Assembly (NCBI RefSeq): GCF_000953715.1
Contig: NZ_LN824141.1
Coordinates: 1,114,676 to 1,178,675, forward strand
Direction: 5' to 3'
DNA: 64,000 nucleotides
Source of the DNA: Defluviitoga tunisiensis
Lineage (GTDB): Bacteria > Thermotogota > Thermotogae > Petrotogales > Petrotogaceae
The position numbers were made by a program, and so were the translations under genes. Position 1 is the first letter of the stretch. Every line of letters begins with the position of its first letter. This document shows, one piece after another, positions 28,083 to 36,501 of this stretch. Under the pieces are notes generated by a model. The model was not told the origin of the DNA and made no database searches. It saw only the letters and a program-made list of their open reading frames with translations.

Positions 28083-29108
28083 TCAATTTTGCACAGTTAG
28101 AAAATTTGTAAATTCTATCATATCTTGCAATTTTCGGAGTGCTTTTTTGCTATCTATTATTTCTTGAGCGTATCTAACTCCGTCTTCAAAGTTTTCAACA
28201 ACATGAGTAACTAAAAGTGCTGCTGCAGAGTTAAACAAAACGACATCTCTTTTAGGCCCTTTTGCACCATTAAAGATGCTAAGAATAATTTCTTTATTTT
28301 CCTGAGCTGTTCCCCCTTTAATCTCTTCTAAATCATATCTTTTTAAGCCAACATCTTCTGGCGCTATTTCTAGTTCTTCAATTTTTTCATCGCTTAGAAA
28401 GGCTACTTTATTTTTTCCTGCCAATGAGAATTCATCGACTCCTCCTGCACCGTGAACTACCATAGCTCTTTTAACCCCTAAATTTCTTAAAACTTCTGCA
28501 ATAGGGTACACAAGGGTTGGGTCATATATTCCCATTAATTGATATTTAACCTTTGCTGGATTAGTTAAAGGACCTAAAAGATTGAATATTGTTCTAATGC
28601 CAAGTTCTTTTCTTGGAACAGCCGCATACTGTGTTGCTTTATGAAAATCTGGTGCAAACAAGAAGGCGATGTTAATTTCTTTTAGACATTCTTCAACCAA
28701 ATTAACTGAAAGTGATATGTTTACCCCTAAAGATTCTAAAACATCTGCACTACCGCTTTTGCTCGAGACTGATCTATTGCCGTGTTTTGCCACTGATACC
28801 CCTGCTGCAGCTAAAACAAATGCCACAGCTGTTGATATATTAAAAGTTCCTTTCCCGTCTCCTCCTGTTCCACATGTGTCTAATAGATTATCGCTTTGAT
28901 AATTAAAAGGAAGGGCTTTTTCTCTCATTACTTTTGCACTTGCGGTTATTTCATCTACTGTTTCACCTTTCATATTTAGTCCTACTAGAAATCCAGCTAG
29001 TTGGCTATGCGTTGTTTTTCCTTCCATAACCATGTTCATTGCTTTTTCCATTTCTTCCATACTTAAGTCTTGTTTCTTAACTACTTTTGTAAGAAAATAA
29101 TTAAACAT
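28083..29108 (-). CDS. trpD: Anthranilate phosphoribosyltransferase
   Basis: About 341 residues from ATG 29108, chosen because GGAAGGAGCG precedes it and it gives the usual N-terminus (FNYFLTKVVKKQDL). Family motifs: DTCGTGGDGKGTFNIST (PRPP loop), KHGNRSVSSKSGSADVLESLG, and a RKELGIRTIFNLLGPLTNPA segment. It transfers phosphoribosyl from PRPP to anthranilate. The start overlaps the trpG stop by 8 bp. Unlike Thermotoga maritima, where trpG and trpD are fused, they are separate here (fusion in that species is from general knowledge). Confidence 0.95.
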   Translation of the reverse strand: MFNYFLTKVVKKQDLSMEEMEKAMNMVMEGKTTHSQLAGFLVGLNMKGETVDEITASAKVMREKALPFNYQSDNLLDTCGTGGDGKGTFNISTAVAFVLAAAGVSVAKHGNRSVSSKSGSADVLESLGVNISLSVNLVEECLKEINIAFLFAPDFHKATQYAAVPRKELGIRTIFNLLGPLTNPAKVKYQLMGIYDPTLVYPIAEVLRNLGVKRAMVVHGAGGVDEFSLAGKNKVAFLSDEKIEELEIAPEDVGLKRYDLEEIKGGTAQENKEIILSIFNGAKGPKRDVVLFNSAAALLVTHVVENFEDGVRYAQEIIDSKKALRKLQDMIEFTNFLTVQN

Positions 29109-29685
29109 AGTTAACGCTCCTTCCAATATTTATGAAATTCTCTAACAGCTGAAATCCAATCGATGTTAATATAGATTCTGGGTGAAATTGAACCCCATAT
29201 ATACTGTAAAATTGGTGTCTAATTGCCATTATTTCATTTTGATCAGACAGTGCTAGAATTTTTAATTCTGCTGGAAATGAATCTTGTGAGACTACTAAGG
29301 AATCATATCTAACTGCATTGAAGGGATTATTAATTCCATCAAATATTACATCTTCGGTTGTAACAAATATCTTAGAGATCCTGCCGTGATGAATCTCACT
29401 TGTTCTAATGAGCTCTCCTCCAAAGATTTTGGCAATACATTGATGACCTGAACCTATACCAAGTATCGGTGTTTTTTTTGCAAAATGTTTAATAATATCT
29501 ATTGATATATCTTTAGCGTTTGGTAAACCAGATCCTGGAGAGATTATTATATGAGATGGGTTCATAGATTCGATTTGATTTATACTTACTTTGTCGTTTT
29601 TACAAATTACCACATCATCCAACTCAGAAATAGTTTGATATATGTTGTAAGTAAAAGAATCATAGTTATCGATTAATAAGATCAT
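29101..29685 (-). CDS. trpG: TrpG-type glutamine amidotransferase subunit, catalytic Cys missing
   Basis: A 194-residue class I amidotransferase-fold protein starting at ATG 29685 behind AGGGGGTGGC. The fold and operon position are those of anthranilate synthase component II: MILLIDNYDSFTYNI, FGGELI, VQFHPESILT. The nucleophile elbow, normally G-V-C-L-G-H-Q, reads GIGSGHQ, so Gly78 stands where Cys is required. Other active-site motifs have drifted too: PGSG for PGPG, HHGR for MHGK and RYDSL for RYHSL. His168 and Glu170 of the triad remain. Glutaminase activity should be lost while TrpE binding may persist, so anthranilate may be made with free ammonia or another glutaminase. The frame is intact and tightly packed between trpE and trpD. 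Confidence 0.9.
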   Translation of the reverse strand: MILLIDNYDSFTYNIYQTISELDDVVICKNDKVSINQIESMNPSHIIISPGSGLPNAKDISIDIIKHFAKKTPILGIGSGHQCIAKIFGGELIRTSEIHHGRISKIFVTTEDVIFDGINNPFNAVRYDSLVVSQDSFPAELKILALSDQNEIMAIRHQFYSIYGVQFHPESILTSIGFQLLENFINIGRSVNYV

Positions 29686-29701
29686 AAATGCCACCCCCTG
29701 A

Positions 29702-31231
29702 TTATTTTGTTAATTGCTGAACTTCTTTTCTTTGATGTTCAGCAATTTCTATTGCTTTAAACATCGCTTTTGCCTTATTTAATGTTTCTTCGTACTCATT
29801 TTCTGGTATTGAATATGAAACTATACCCGCGCCTGCTTGAATAAATGCTTCACTGTTTTTATATACAATTGTTCTTATGGCAATTGCAGCATCCAAATCC
29901 CCGTTAGGAGCAACATACCCAATTGATCCAGCATAAACCTCTCTAGGTTTGCTTTCTAAGTAGTTAATTATTTCCATAGCTTGGATTTTTGGTGCACCAG
30001 AAACAGTTCCTGCAGGAAAAACGGATTTTAAAATTCCTAAAGGTCCAACATCTCCCCTTTTTATTCCTTCAACTTGCGAGTAGATATGCATAACGTGAGA
30101 GTATTTTTCAATTCCAAAAAGTTTTGTAACCTTTACAGACCCCCTTTTGCAAACTTTTCCTAGATCATTTCTTGCGAGATCTACCAACATAACATGTTCA
30201 GCTTTTTCTTTTTCATCATTTAATAACTCTTGTTCTAAATATGTGTCCTCTTCTGCTTTTTGCCCGCGGGTTCTTGTACCTGCCAGAGGCCTTGAGATGA
30301 TTTTGTCTCCTTCTACTTTTACAAGCATTTCTGGAGAACAACCTAATATTTTAGCCTCTGGAAAATTAAGGTAGAACATGTAAGGAGAAGGGTTTATTGT
30401 TCTTAAAATTTCATATATCTCAAAGGGATGAGATTCAACATGAGTTGAGAACTTTTGAGATAACACTATCTGAAAAGCCCCAGAAGAGTTTATTTGTTCA
30501 ATAGCTTTTTTAACTTGTTCTAAAAAATCATCTTTCTTAGTGTGATAAGTAATATTTAAAGGAGTATACTGTCTTTTAAGATTTGACTGATTATTACTGG
30601 TATTATCTTTAGAATCCCGAATTTTTAAAATTTCAATAATATGTTCTTTTAATTCATCTATTTCAGATTGTGCAATACTAACTGACTCTTCTATCTCATC
30701 TGCTGTTTCTTCATTATCGAAATATAGACAGTTAAAAATATGCAGCATCTTATCTTCATGGTCTATGATTAAAGAAACTTTAGGAAGGCATAAAATGGAT
30801 AAAGGTAGTTCAGCGTTTTGTGAAAACGAATTTGTATTTTTAGACAATAATTCTTCCCATAAGTAGCTCATTTCATAAACAAAATATCCAAAAAAACTGC
30901 AGAAAAAAGGCGGAATTCCTTCTATATGTTGAAAGTTTATTTTGCCGAGCTCTTTTTCTAGAAAAGTTAAATAATCTTGTTCTAGAATCTTTTCTGCTTT
31001 CTTTTCTCTTTCCTTTAGTGTTATAACCAGGTTGTCTTCAGATGTTTTTATGTACTGTATAATCTTTTCAGGAATTATTCCGATCATTGAAAATGTTTTG
31101 CCGTTATATTTCAGGTTTTCAAAAAGAAAAGAATAATCGTTATTAAAGGCAGTCTTTTTGTATATAACGGGACTGTTGATATTTTCAAAAGGTAGAGAGC
31201 AGGATAATACTTTCACTTCAATTGTTTTCAT
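29702..31231 (-). CDS. trpE: Anthranilate synthase component I
   Basis: About 509 residues from ATG 31231 (ATG 31240 also possible); AAGGAGG lies at 31242-31248. A longer frame reaching 31336 is rejected because it would translate through a terminator hairpin. The N-terminal regulatory domain has NDYSFLFENLKYNG where Trp-sensitive enzymes have the LLES motif. The C-terminal chorismate domain shows GAFQIVLSQKF, GCSPEMLVKV, RPLAGTRTRG, DEKEKAEHVMLVDLARND, VFPAGTVSGAPKIQAMEII and AGSIGYV. It makes anthranilate from chorismate with ammonia supplied by TrpG or from solution. It is the first structural gene after the attenuator, 16 bp before trpG. Confidence 0.95.
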   Translation of the reverse strand: MKTIEVKVLSCSLPFENINSPVIYKKTAFNNDYSFLFENLKYNGKTFSMIGIIPEKIIQYIKTSEDNLVITLKEREKKAEKILEQDYLTFLEKELGKINFQHIEGIPPFFCSFFGYFVYEMSYLWEELLSKNTNSFSQNAELPLSILCLPKVSLIIDHEDKMLHIFNCLYFDNEETADEIEESVSIAQSEIDELKEHIIEILKIRDSKDNTSNNQSNLKRQYTPLNITYHTKKDDFLEQVKKAIEQINSSGAFQIVLSQKFSTHVESHPFEIYEILRTINPSPYMFYLNFPEAKILGCSPEMLVKVEGDKIISRPLAGTRTRGQKAEEDTYLEQELLNDEKEKAEHVMLVDLARNDLGKVCKRGSVKVTKLFGIEKYSHVMHIYSQVEGIKRGDVGPLGILKSVFPAGTVSGAPKIQAMEIINYLESKPREVYAGSIGYVAPNGDLDAAIAIRTIVYKNSEAFIQAGAGIVSYSIPENEYEETLNKAKAMFKAIEIAEHQRKEVQQLTK

Positions 31232-31273
31232 GTTGTTCATAGCCTCCTTGGGCATTAATTTAAAAAATCTAAT

Positions 31274-31318
31274 AAAAAAGAGGTCTTTTATCCCTTTTTT
31301 AATGGGAAAAAGACCTCC
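31274..31318 (-). terminator. Second terminator-like hairpin before trpE
   Basis: On the minus strand GGAGGTCTTTTTCCC and GGGATAAAAGACCTC form a ~14-bp stem with a 9-nt loop, followed by TTTTTTATT. It lies after the attenuator and ~40 bp before trpE. It would stop or slow transcripts that escape attenuation unless something prevents it folding. Confidence 0.75.
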
Positions 31319-31324
31319 ACAATT

Positions 31325-31353
31325 AAAAAAGGGCATCCTTTATCGGGATGCCC
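31325..31353 (-). terminator. trp attenuator terminator (segments 3:4)
   Basis: On the minus strand GGGCATCC (segment 3) pairs with GGATGCCC (segment 4) across a CGATAAA loop, followed by six T. Segment 3 can instead pair with segment 2 (GGGGTGCC, 31381-31388), and segment 2 with segment 1 (GGCATCTC, 31393-31400), which starts inside the last Trp codon of the leader peptide. These are the mutually exclusive structures of classical trp attenuation. Confidence 0.9.
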
Positions 31354-31389
31354 TATTATTAATTAAAACACGCTAAGAGCGGCACCCCG

Positions 31390-31476
31390 TCAGAGATGCC
31401 ACCACCAAGTTCTTATATTTGATATTAAATTATTTGTAATAACTGGTTCTTCTTTGCACAATCTTGTTTTTGCCAT
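31390..31476 (-). CDS. trpL: trp operon leader peptide
   Basis: A 28-codon frame begins at ATG 31476 behind GAGGTCTTAAT and ends at TGA 31390. It contains three consecutive Trp codons (TGG TGG TGG, 31399-31407) four to six codons before the stop, then His-Leu. Ribosome stalling on these codons when charged tRNA-Trp is scarce would cover segment 1, favour the 2:3 antiterminator and allow transcription into trpE. Confidence 0.92.
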   Translation of the reverse strand: MAKTRLCKEEPVITNNLISNIRTWWWHL

Positions 31477-31518
31477 ATTAAGACCTCGTAAATAAAATAA
31501 TAATTACAAGTTAGAAAT

Positions 31519-31547
31519 ATTATATCAAATTATTTTTCTGTTGTCAA
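31519..31547 (-). promoter_or_regulatory. trp operon promoter
   Basis: Minus strand TTGACA (31542-31547), exactly 17 bp, TATAAT (31519-31524): both hexamers match the sigma-A consensus fully. The leader peptide start lies ~43 bp downstream of the -10. No obvious operator palindrome overlaps it, so regulation is probably mostly by attenuation. Confidence 0.92.
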
Positions 31548-31719
31548 ATTTTTTGGAAAGATTTAATTAGAAGTCTTCAAAAATTCAATTAGATTGATTT
31601 ATGAGACATATAGTTTTGAATATAATAATAAAATATATTTAAGTTGATTATCAGATTGAACTATGATAGCATAATATTATGTGATAGACAATAGTTTTGC
31701 AGAAAGGAGTGAATGAACT

Positions 31720-32145
31720 TTGGCTAAAAAGTTTTGGGAAGAGTTCAAAAATTTTGCAATTAAAGGTAACGTTATAGACCTAGCAGTAGGTGTTATCATA
31801 GGTGGAGCTTTTGGAAAAATCGTAACTTCGTTGGTAAACGATTTATTAATGCCTCTTATTGGAATACTTATAGGAGGAGTTGATTTTTCTGATCTTCAAT
31901 TTAAGATAGGGGAAGCAACCATAAGATATGGTGCTTTTATACAAACAGTTGTGGATTTTTTGATAATATCTTTTTCGATCTTTCTATTTGTTAGATTTTT
32001 AAACAAACTAAAATTAGAACACGAAAAGCAAGCAGAAGTCGAAGAAGCAAAGACCCCACCCCCACCCCCACCTCCTTCTAAAGAAGAAATATTACTAACA
32101 GACATTAAGAATATTTTAGAAGAAATAAAGGATAAAAAGTCATGA
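31720..32145 (+). CDS. mscL: Large-conductance mechanosensitive channel
   Basis: A 141-residue MscL: N-terminal amphipathic helix then [40 protein letters not shown] as TM1, a short loop, TM2 around [19 protein letters not shown], and a C-terminal helical bundle. It opens under membrane tension to release solutes during osmotic downshock. The linker before the last helix contains seven consecutive prolines, long for this family and likely to need EF-P. The start is TTG behind AAGGAGTG. Its stop overlaps the next start (ATGA). Confidence 0.95.
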   Translation: MAKKFWEEFKNFAIKGNVIDLAVGVIIGGAFGKIVTSLVNDLLMPLIGILIGGVDFSDLQFKIGEATIRYGAFIQTVVDFLIISFSIFLFVRFLNKLKLEHEKQAEVEEAKTPPPPPPPSKEEILLTDIKNILEEIKDKKS

Positions 32146-32894
32146 AAAAGACAGTTATTGGGATCAGTTCAAGTTATAAGTATCAAAAGTCTACAAATGA
32201 ACAAAGTGGTAATCCTTTGCAAGAAGTCCATTCACTAGCAGATGAATATGTTACAGCAGTAATTAGAGCTGGAGGTATACCTGTAATTGTACCTATTCTT
32301 GATGATTTAGATATAATAAGAGAGATTTTAGAAAATGTTGATGGGCTTATTTTAAGTGGCGGTGAGGATATAGACCCTAAATATTACAAAAAGAGGGCAG
32401 TTTCAGAGGTTAGTTTAATTATCCCTAAGCGCGATAAACAAGATCTATTTTGTGCAAAGTACATGGTAGAGAACACTGACAAACCACTATTAGGAATTTG
32501 TCGAGGTGCACAGGTAATGAATGTCGCCTTAGGAGGTACTCTTTACCAACATCTTCCTGCAAGCGGATTTGAACAACATTCATTGATTAATTATCCTGCT
32601 TGTGAAGTATCTCATTACATTCAGATTGAAGAAGACAGTTTATTATATCGCATCACAAAATCAAATATTATAGGTGTAAATTCATATCATCACCAAGCAG
32701 TTGAAACTGTAGCCCCTTCTTTGAGAGTTGTTGCCACTTCAGTTGAAGATAATCTGTGTGAGGCTATAGAACTTAAAGATTCAAGTCCAAACAGATTTGT
32801 CTTAGGGGTACAATGGCATCCGGAGAAAATGGCTTGTCAAGCAAAAGTACAACAAGAAATAATCAATGCATTTGTGAATAGCTGTAAGCAATAG
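32142..32894 (+). CDS. Class I glutamine amidotransferase-like hydrolase (peptidase C26, PuuD-like)
   Basis: A 250-residue protein of the gamma-glutamyl-GABA hydrolase family. The triad is complete: Cys in [12 protein letters not shown], then HHQAVE, and His/Glu in [18 protein letters not shown] near residue 85 is typical. It would hydrolyse gamma-glutamyl amides such as gamma-glutamyl-GABA or similar conjugates; the natural substrate is not clear. It is translationally coupled to mscL by a 4-bp overlap and followed by pepT after 65 bp. Confidence 0.85.
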   Translation: MKKTVIGISSSYKYQKSTNEQSGNPLQEVHSLADEYVTAVIRAGGIPVIVPILDDLDIIREILENVDGLILSGGEDIDPKYYKKRAVSEVSLIIPKRDKQDLFCAKYMVENTDKPLLGICRGAQVMNVALGGTLYQHLPASGFEQHSLINYPACEVSHYIQIEEDSLLYRITKSNIIGVNSYHHQAVETVAPSLRVVATSVEDNLCEAIELKDSSPNRFVLGVQWHPEKMACQAKVQQEIINAFVNSCKQ

Positions 32895-32959
32895 GTGGAA
32901 AAATTTTTAGCTTCAGGAATTCTTAAGCGGGTATTTTCAACCTTTTTAAGGAGGAAAAA

Positions 32960-34180
32960 ATGAAAGATATTGTAGAAAGGTTTAAGACATACATTGCTAT
33001 AGATACCAAATCTGATGAATCAAGTACTACTATCCCAAGTACACCTGGACAATTAGAACTAGGTAGATTATTAGTCAATGAATTGAAAGAGTTGGGATTA
33101 GAAAATGCAAAACAGGACGAACATGGTTATGTTTATGCAACGCTAAAATCTAACATACAAAAAGAAGTTCCGTCTATAGGATTTATAGGCCATATGGATA
33201 CCTCACCAGATTTAGACGGTAAATGCACCAATCCAAAAATTTTCTTATACCAAGGTGGAAATATTAGATTAAATGATAAGTATACAACGACAGTTGATGA
33301 ATTTCCGTTTTTAGAAAAGTTAAAGGGAAAAGAATTAATTACTACTGACGGAACTACACTTTTAGGGGCAGACGATAAGGCAGGAATTGCTGCTATTATG
33401 AGCGCTATTGAGTATCTAGTGAATCATCCAGAAATTGAACATGGAAATGTTCAAATAGCTTTTACTCCAGATGAAGAAATTGGAAGAGGAACAGATTTTT
33501 TTGATATAGAAGGTTTTGGGGCAGATTTTGCATACACAGTTGATGGAGGGCCTCTTGGAGAATTAGAATACGAAAACTTTAATGCTGCAAGCGTTAAATT
33601 AAAAATTTATGGTAAAAATGTACATCCAGGTACAGCAAAAGATGTAATGATAAATGCTTTAAGAATAGCACTTGAAATAGAAAGTATGCTTCCAGTCAAT
33701 GAAAAACCAGAATATACAGAAAAGTATGAAGGATTCTTCCACTTAACAAAACTAAGCGGTACGGTTGATTATGCAGAAGTAGAATATATCATAAGAGATC
33801 ATTCAAAAACCAAATTCGAAGCTAAAAAACAATTATTTCAGGAGATTGTCAAATTTCTAAATTACAAATACAATAGAGAGATAATCAAAATTGAAATAAC
33901 TGATAGCTATTATAACATGAGAGAAAAGATAGAACCGCATATGGAAATTATCGAACTAGCAAAAAAGTCAATGATTGATCTAGGAATCGAACCTATAATA
34001 AAACCTATAAGAGGTGGAACGGATGGGGCAAGGCTGTCATATATGGGATTACCCTGCCCAAATATTTTTACAGGCGGGTATAATTTCCACAGCAGATTTG
34101 AATTAATTCCAGTGGAAGATATGAAACTAGCTTCAAAAACAATAGTAAAGATTATTGAAAATAACGCCAAACAAGAATAA
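32960..34180 (+). CDS. pepT: Peptidase T (tripeptide aminopeptidase)
   Basis: A 406-residue M20B metallopeptidase of normal PepT length. Zinc-site segments in order: IGFIGHMDTSPD (His, Asp), LLGADDKAGIAA (bridging Asp), AFTPDEEIGRG (catalytic Glu-Glu), YTVDGGPLGELEYENFNAA (Asp), and a late GGYNFHSRFE (His). The IRGGTDGARLS substrate motif is present. It removes N-terminal residues from tripeptides in the cytoplasm. The ATG follows AAGGAGGAAAAA. A terminator follows. Confidence 0.95.
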   Translation: MKDIVERFKTYIAIDTKSDESSTTIPSTPGQLELGRLLVNELKELGLENAKQDEHGYVYATLKSNIQKEVPSIGFIGHMDTSPDLDGKCTNPKIFLYQGGNIRLNDKYTTTVDEFPFLEKLKGKELITTDGTTLLGADDKAGIAAIMSAIEYLVNHPEIEHGNVQIAFTPDEEIGRGTDFFDIEGFGADFAYTVDGGPLGELEYENFNAASVKLKIYGKNVHPGTAKDVMINALRIALEIESMLPVNEKPEYTEKYEGFFHLTKLSGTVDYAEVEYIIRDHSKTKFEAKKQLFQEIVKFLNYKYNREIIKIEITDSYYNMREKIEPHMEIIELAKKSMIDLGIEPIIKPIRGGTDGARLSYMGLPCPNIFTGGYNFHSRFELIPVEDMKLASKTIVKIIENNAKQE

Positions 34181-34206
34181 GTTTTTGTTGTTAGAATATA
34201 AAACGA

Positions 34207-34230
34207 GGGAGAACTCAAAAGAGTTCTCCC
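34207..34230. terminator. Intrinsic terminator between pepT and the GH42 gene
   Basis: GGGAGAACTC and GAGTTCTCCC form a perfect 10-bp stem with an AAAA loop, followed by CTTGTCTTTT. It separates two convergent genes and can work for pepT. Confidence 0.88.
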
Positions 34231-34247
34231 CTTGTCTTTTAGAATTT

Positions 34248-36323
34248 TTAGCTATTCTGTTTAGCTTTTCTCTTTAAAATCTTTAAACCATAAACAGGTA
34301 ACTTTACTTCTTTAGATGCTTTTTCTCCTGTCAATAAATCTGTATAATCAAAATTGTCTAAAGTTACTGTGCTTTCTTTATTACCAAAATTCATCAAGAA
34401 CACATAATCGTTTTCTCCGTCTGTTCTCATTTGAGCTGTCACTCCATGGGGAAGTTCTGTGTCAACGGTTTTTCTTAAATTAAGCTCTTGAATAAGTTTA
34501 CCGTAGAACATATCATTAAACTTTTCTTCATTTCTTGACGCTATGTAATAAGATCTGCCTTTTTCAAAATCATTTACTGTTAAAGCGGGTCTTCCTGCGT
34601 AGAAATCTTCTTTGTAAGTTGCCAGACTTCGAGCTCCTTCTAAATGAATTAAGTCGCATAATTCACTCGCTTTATAATCTCCTTTTAGCCCAAGTTCATT
34701 ATCTTCATTAAAAGAAACGAGTCTTTCTTCTCCATCGTAAAGTGCATCAATTTCTTCTGCCCAGATTCCAAGAACTTTTCTTAAAGGTCCAGGGAATCCC
34801 CCTAAGAAACATAAATCTGTTTCGTTTACAATCCCAGACCAATAAGTTGCAACAAAAGTACCACCATTTTTTACAAATTCTTCGATTCTTTCAGCAACTC
34901 CAGGTCTAACCATATACAACATAGGAGCGATAAGTAGTTTATATTTTGAAAAATCACAGTCCATATTAATTACATCAACAGGAATACCATTTTTCCAGAA
35001 GGGTTTATAATTACTTACAACTGTTTCTTCATAATGAATTCCAATATTTCTTGGTCCTTTTGCATCTTTCATAGCCCAACGGTTTTCCCAATCAAAAATA
35101 ATGGCGACTTCTGGTTTCACGGTAGTTCCAATTACTTCATCTAATTTCTTAAGAGTTTCTCCAACTTCTTGAACATCTCTAAACACTCGATTATTTTCAT
35201 GCCCACAATGATCAACAACAGCCCCATGAAGTTTTTCACTGCAACCCCTGCTTTTCCTCCATTGAAAATATTGAACTGTATCTGAACCATGCGCAACAGC
35301 TTGAATAGAAGAAAGCAAATGCATTCCTGGTCTTTTCAACTTGCTAACAGCCATCCAATTTGTCATGCTTGGTGTACTCTCCATGAGCATGAATGGCTTT
35401 CCGCCTTTTAGCGATCTATTTAGATCGTGTACCATACTATCTTGGCAAGCTAAATCTGAATCATCCTCAGTTTGATGCCACCTTGGGTAATTGTCCCAAG
35501 ATACGACATCTAAAAAGTCAACAAACTTCCAGTAATCTAATCCTTCATAGACTCCCATAAAGTTAGTTGTAACTGGTAATTCTGGATTGATCTTTTTTAA
35601 AGGTTTGATTTCGTGCTTAAAGAAATCAACCGTTTGATGAGTTACAAATCGTTTCCAATCTAAATTTAATCCATGTACTAGATTTTCTCCATGTGGAGCT
35701 GGTGATTCAATCTGTGACCAATCTGTGTAAGTATGGCTCCAGAAAGGTGTCCACCAAGCATGATTGAGATTGTCAAGAGTTCCATACTTATCTTTTAACC
35801 AACTTCTAAATGCTTCTTGACAAAGGTCACAATGACATTCTCCACCATATTCATTAGATACATGCCACATGATTACTCCAGGATGTTTTGAATATCTTTC
35901 AGCAAGATTCGTGTTCATTATTCTAACTTTTTCTCGGTAAATAGGAGAAGTATAACAATGATTATGCCTCTCTCCAAATAAGTTTCTTACTCTATTTGGT
36001 CCCACTCTTAATACTTCAGGGTATTTTTGAGCCATCCAAGCAGGCCTGGCGCCGCTAGGCGTTGCGAGAATAGTGTAAATCCCATTCTTATACAATCGAT
36101 CAATAACTTCGTCCAACCATTCAAAATTAAACTTTCCTTCTTCAGGTTCAAGGGTGCTCCACGCAAAAATTCCAACAGACATAACGTTACAGTTAGCAAG
36201 TTTCATAAGTCTTATGTCTTCTTCAAGAATCTCAGGATACTTGAGCCACTGATCAGGATTATAATCTGCTCCGTGCAAAAAATGAGGTACCTTCTTACTA
36301 ATTGGGTCGTATTTGTTTTTCAC
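34248..36323 (-). CDS. GH42 beta-galactosidase
   Basis: A 691-residue intracellular glycoside hydrolase family 42 enzyme. The N-terminus HGADYNPDQWLKYPEILEEDIRLMK is diagnostic. The acid/base is Glu158 in IMWHVSNEYGGECHC, the nucleophile is the Glu in PFMLMESTPSM (~residue 322), and the structural zinc cysteines are at 123, 163, 165 and 168. The C-terminal part is the trimerisation (class I amidotransferase-like) domain and beta domain. It releases galactose from beta-1,4-galacto-oligosaccharides made by the GH53 enzyme and imported through the neighbouring binding protein. The start is GTG behind AGGAGGATGTTAA. Confidence 0.95.
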   Translation of the reverse strand: MKNKYDPISKKVPHFLHGADYNPDQWLKYPEILEEDIRLMKLANCNVMSVGIFAWSTLEPEEGKFNFEWLDEVIDRLYKNGIYTILATPSGARPAWMAQKYPEVLRVGPNRVRNLFGERHNHCYTSPIYREKVRIMNTNLAERYSKHPGVIMWHVSNEYGGECHCDLCQEAFRSWLKDKYGTLDNLNHAWWTPFWSHTYTDWSQIESPAPHGENLVHGLNLDWKRFVTHQTVDFFKHEIKPLKKINPELPVTTNFMGVYEGLDYWKFVDFLDVVSWDNYPRWHQTEDDSDLACQDSMVHDLNRSLKGGKPFMLMESTPSMTNWMAVSKLKRPGMHLLSSIQAVAHGSDTVQYFQWRKSRGCSEKLHGAVVDHCGHENNRVFRDVQEVGETLKKLDEVIGTTVKPEVAIIFDWENRWAMKDAKGPRNIGIHYEETVVSNYKPFWKNGIPVDVINMDCDFSKYKLLIAPMLYMVRPGVAERIEEFVKNGGTFVATYWSGIVNETDLCFLGGFPGPLRKVLGIWAEEIDALYDGEERLVSFNEDNELGLKGDYKASELCDLIHLEGARSLATYKEDFYAGRPALTVNDFEKGRSYYIASRNEEKFNDMFYGKLIQELNLRKTVDTELPHGVTAQMRTDGENDYVFLMNFGNKESTVTLDNFDYTDLLTGEKASKEVKLPVYGLKILKRKAKQNS

Positions 36324-36501
36324 TTAACATCCTCCTAAAAATATTTATTTAAATTGTTTCTTACTATAAAATTTTACGCCATCACTTTGCTTCATAACTT
36401 AAATTTATTATAAAATGTTGAACAAATCAAATGAGGACGCTTTCGTATATTACACTTGAAATATATTAAAAGAATTTATATAAAAAGTCTTATTTAGATT
36501 T

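Noticed and set aside
31232-31336. N-terminal extension of TrpE to 544 residues
   Set aside because: It would run through the second terminator hairpin, lacks a ribosome site, and the conserved protein begins near MKTIEVK.
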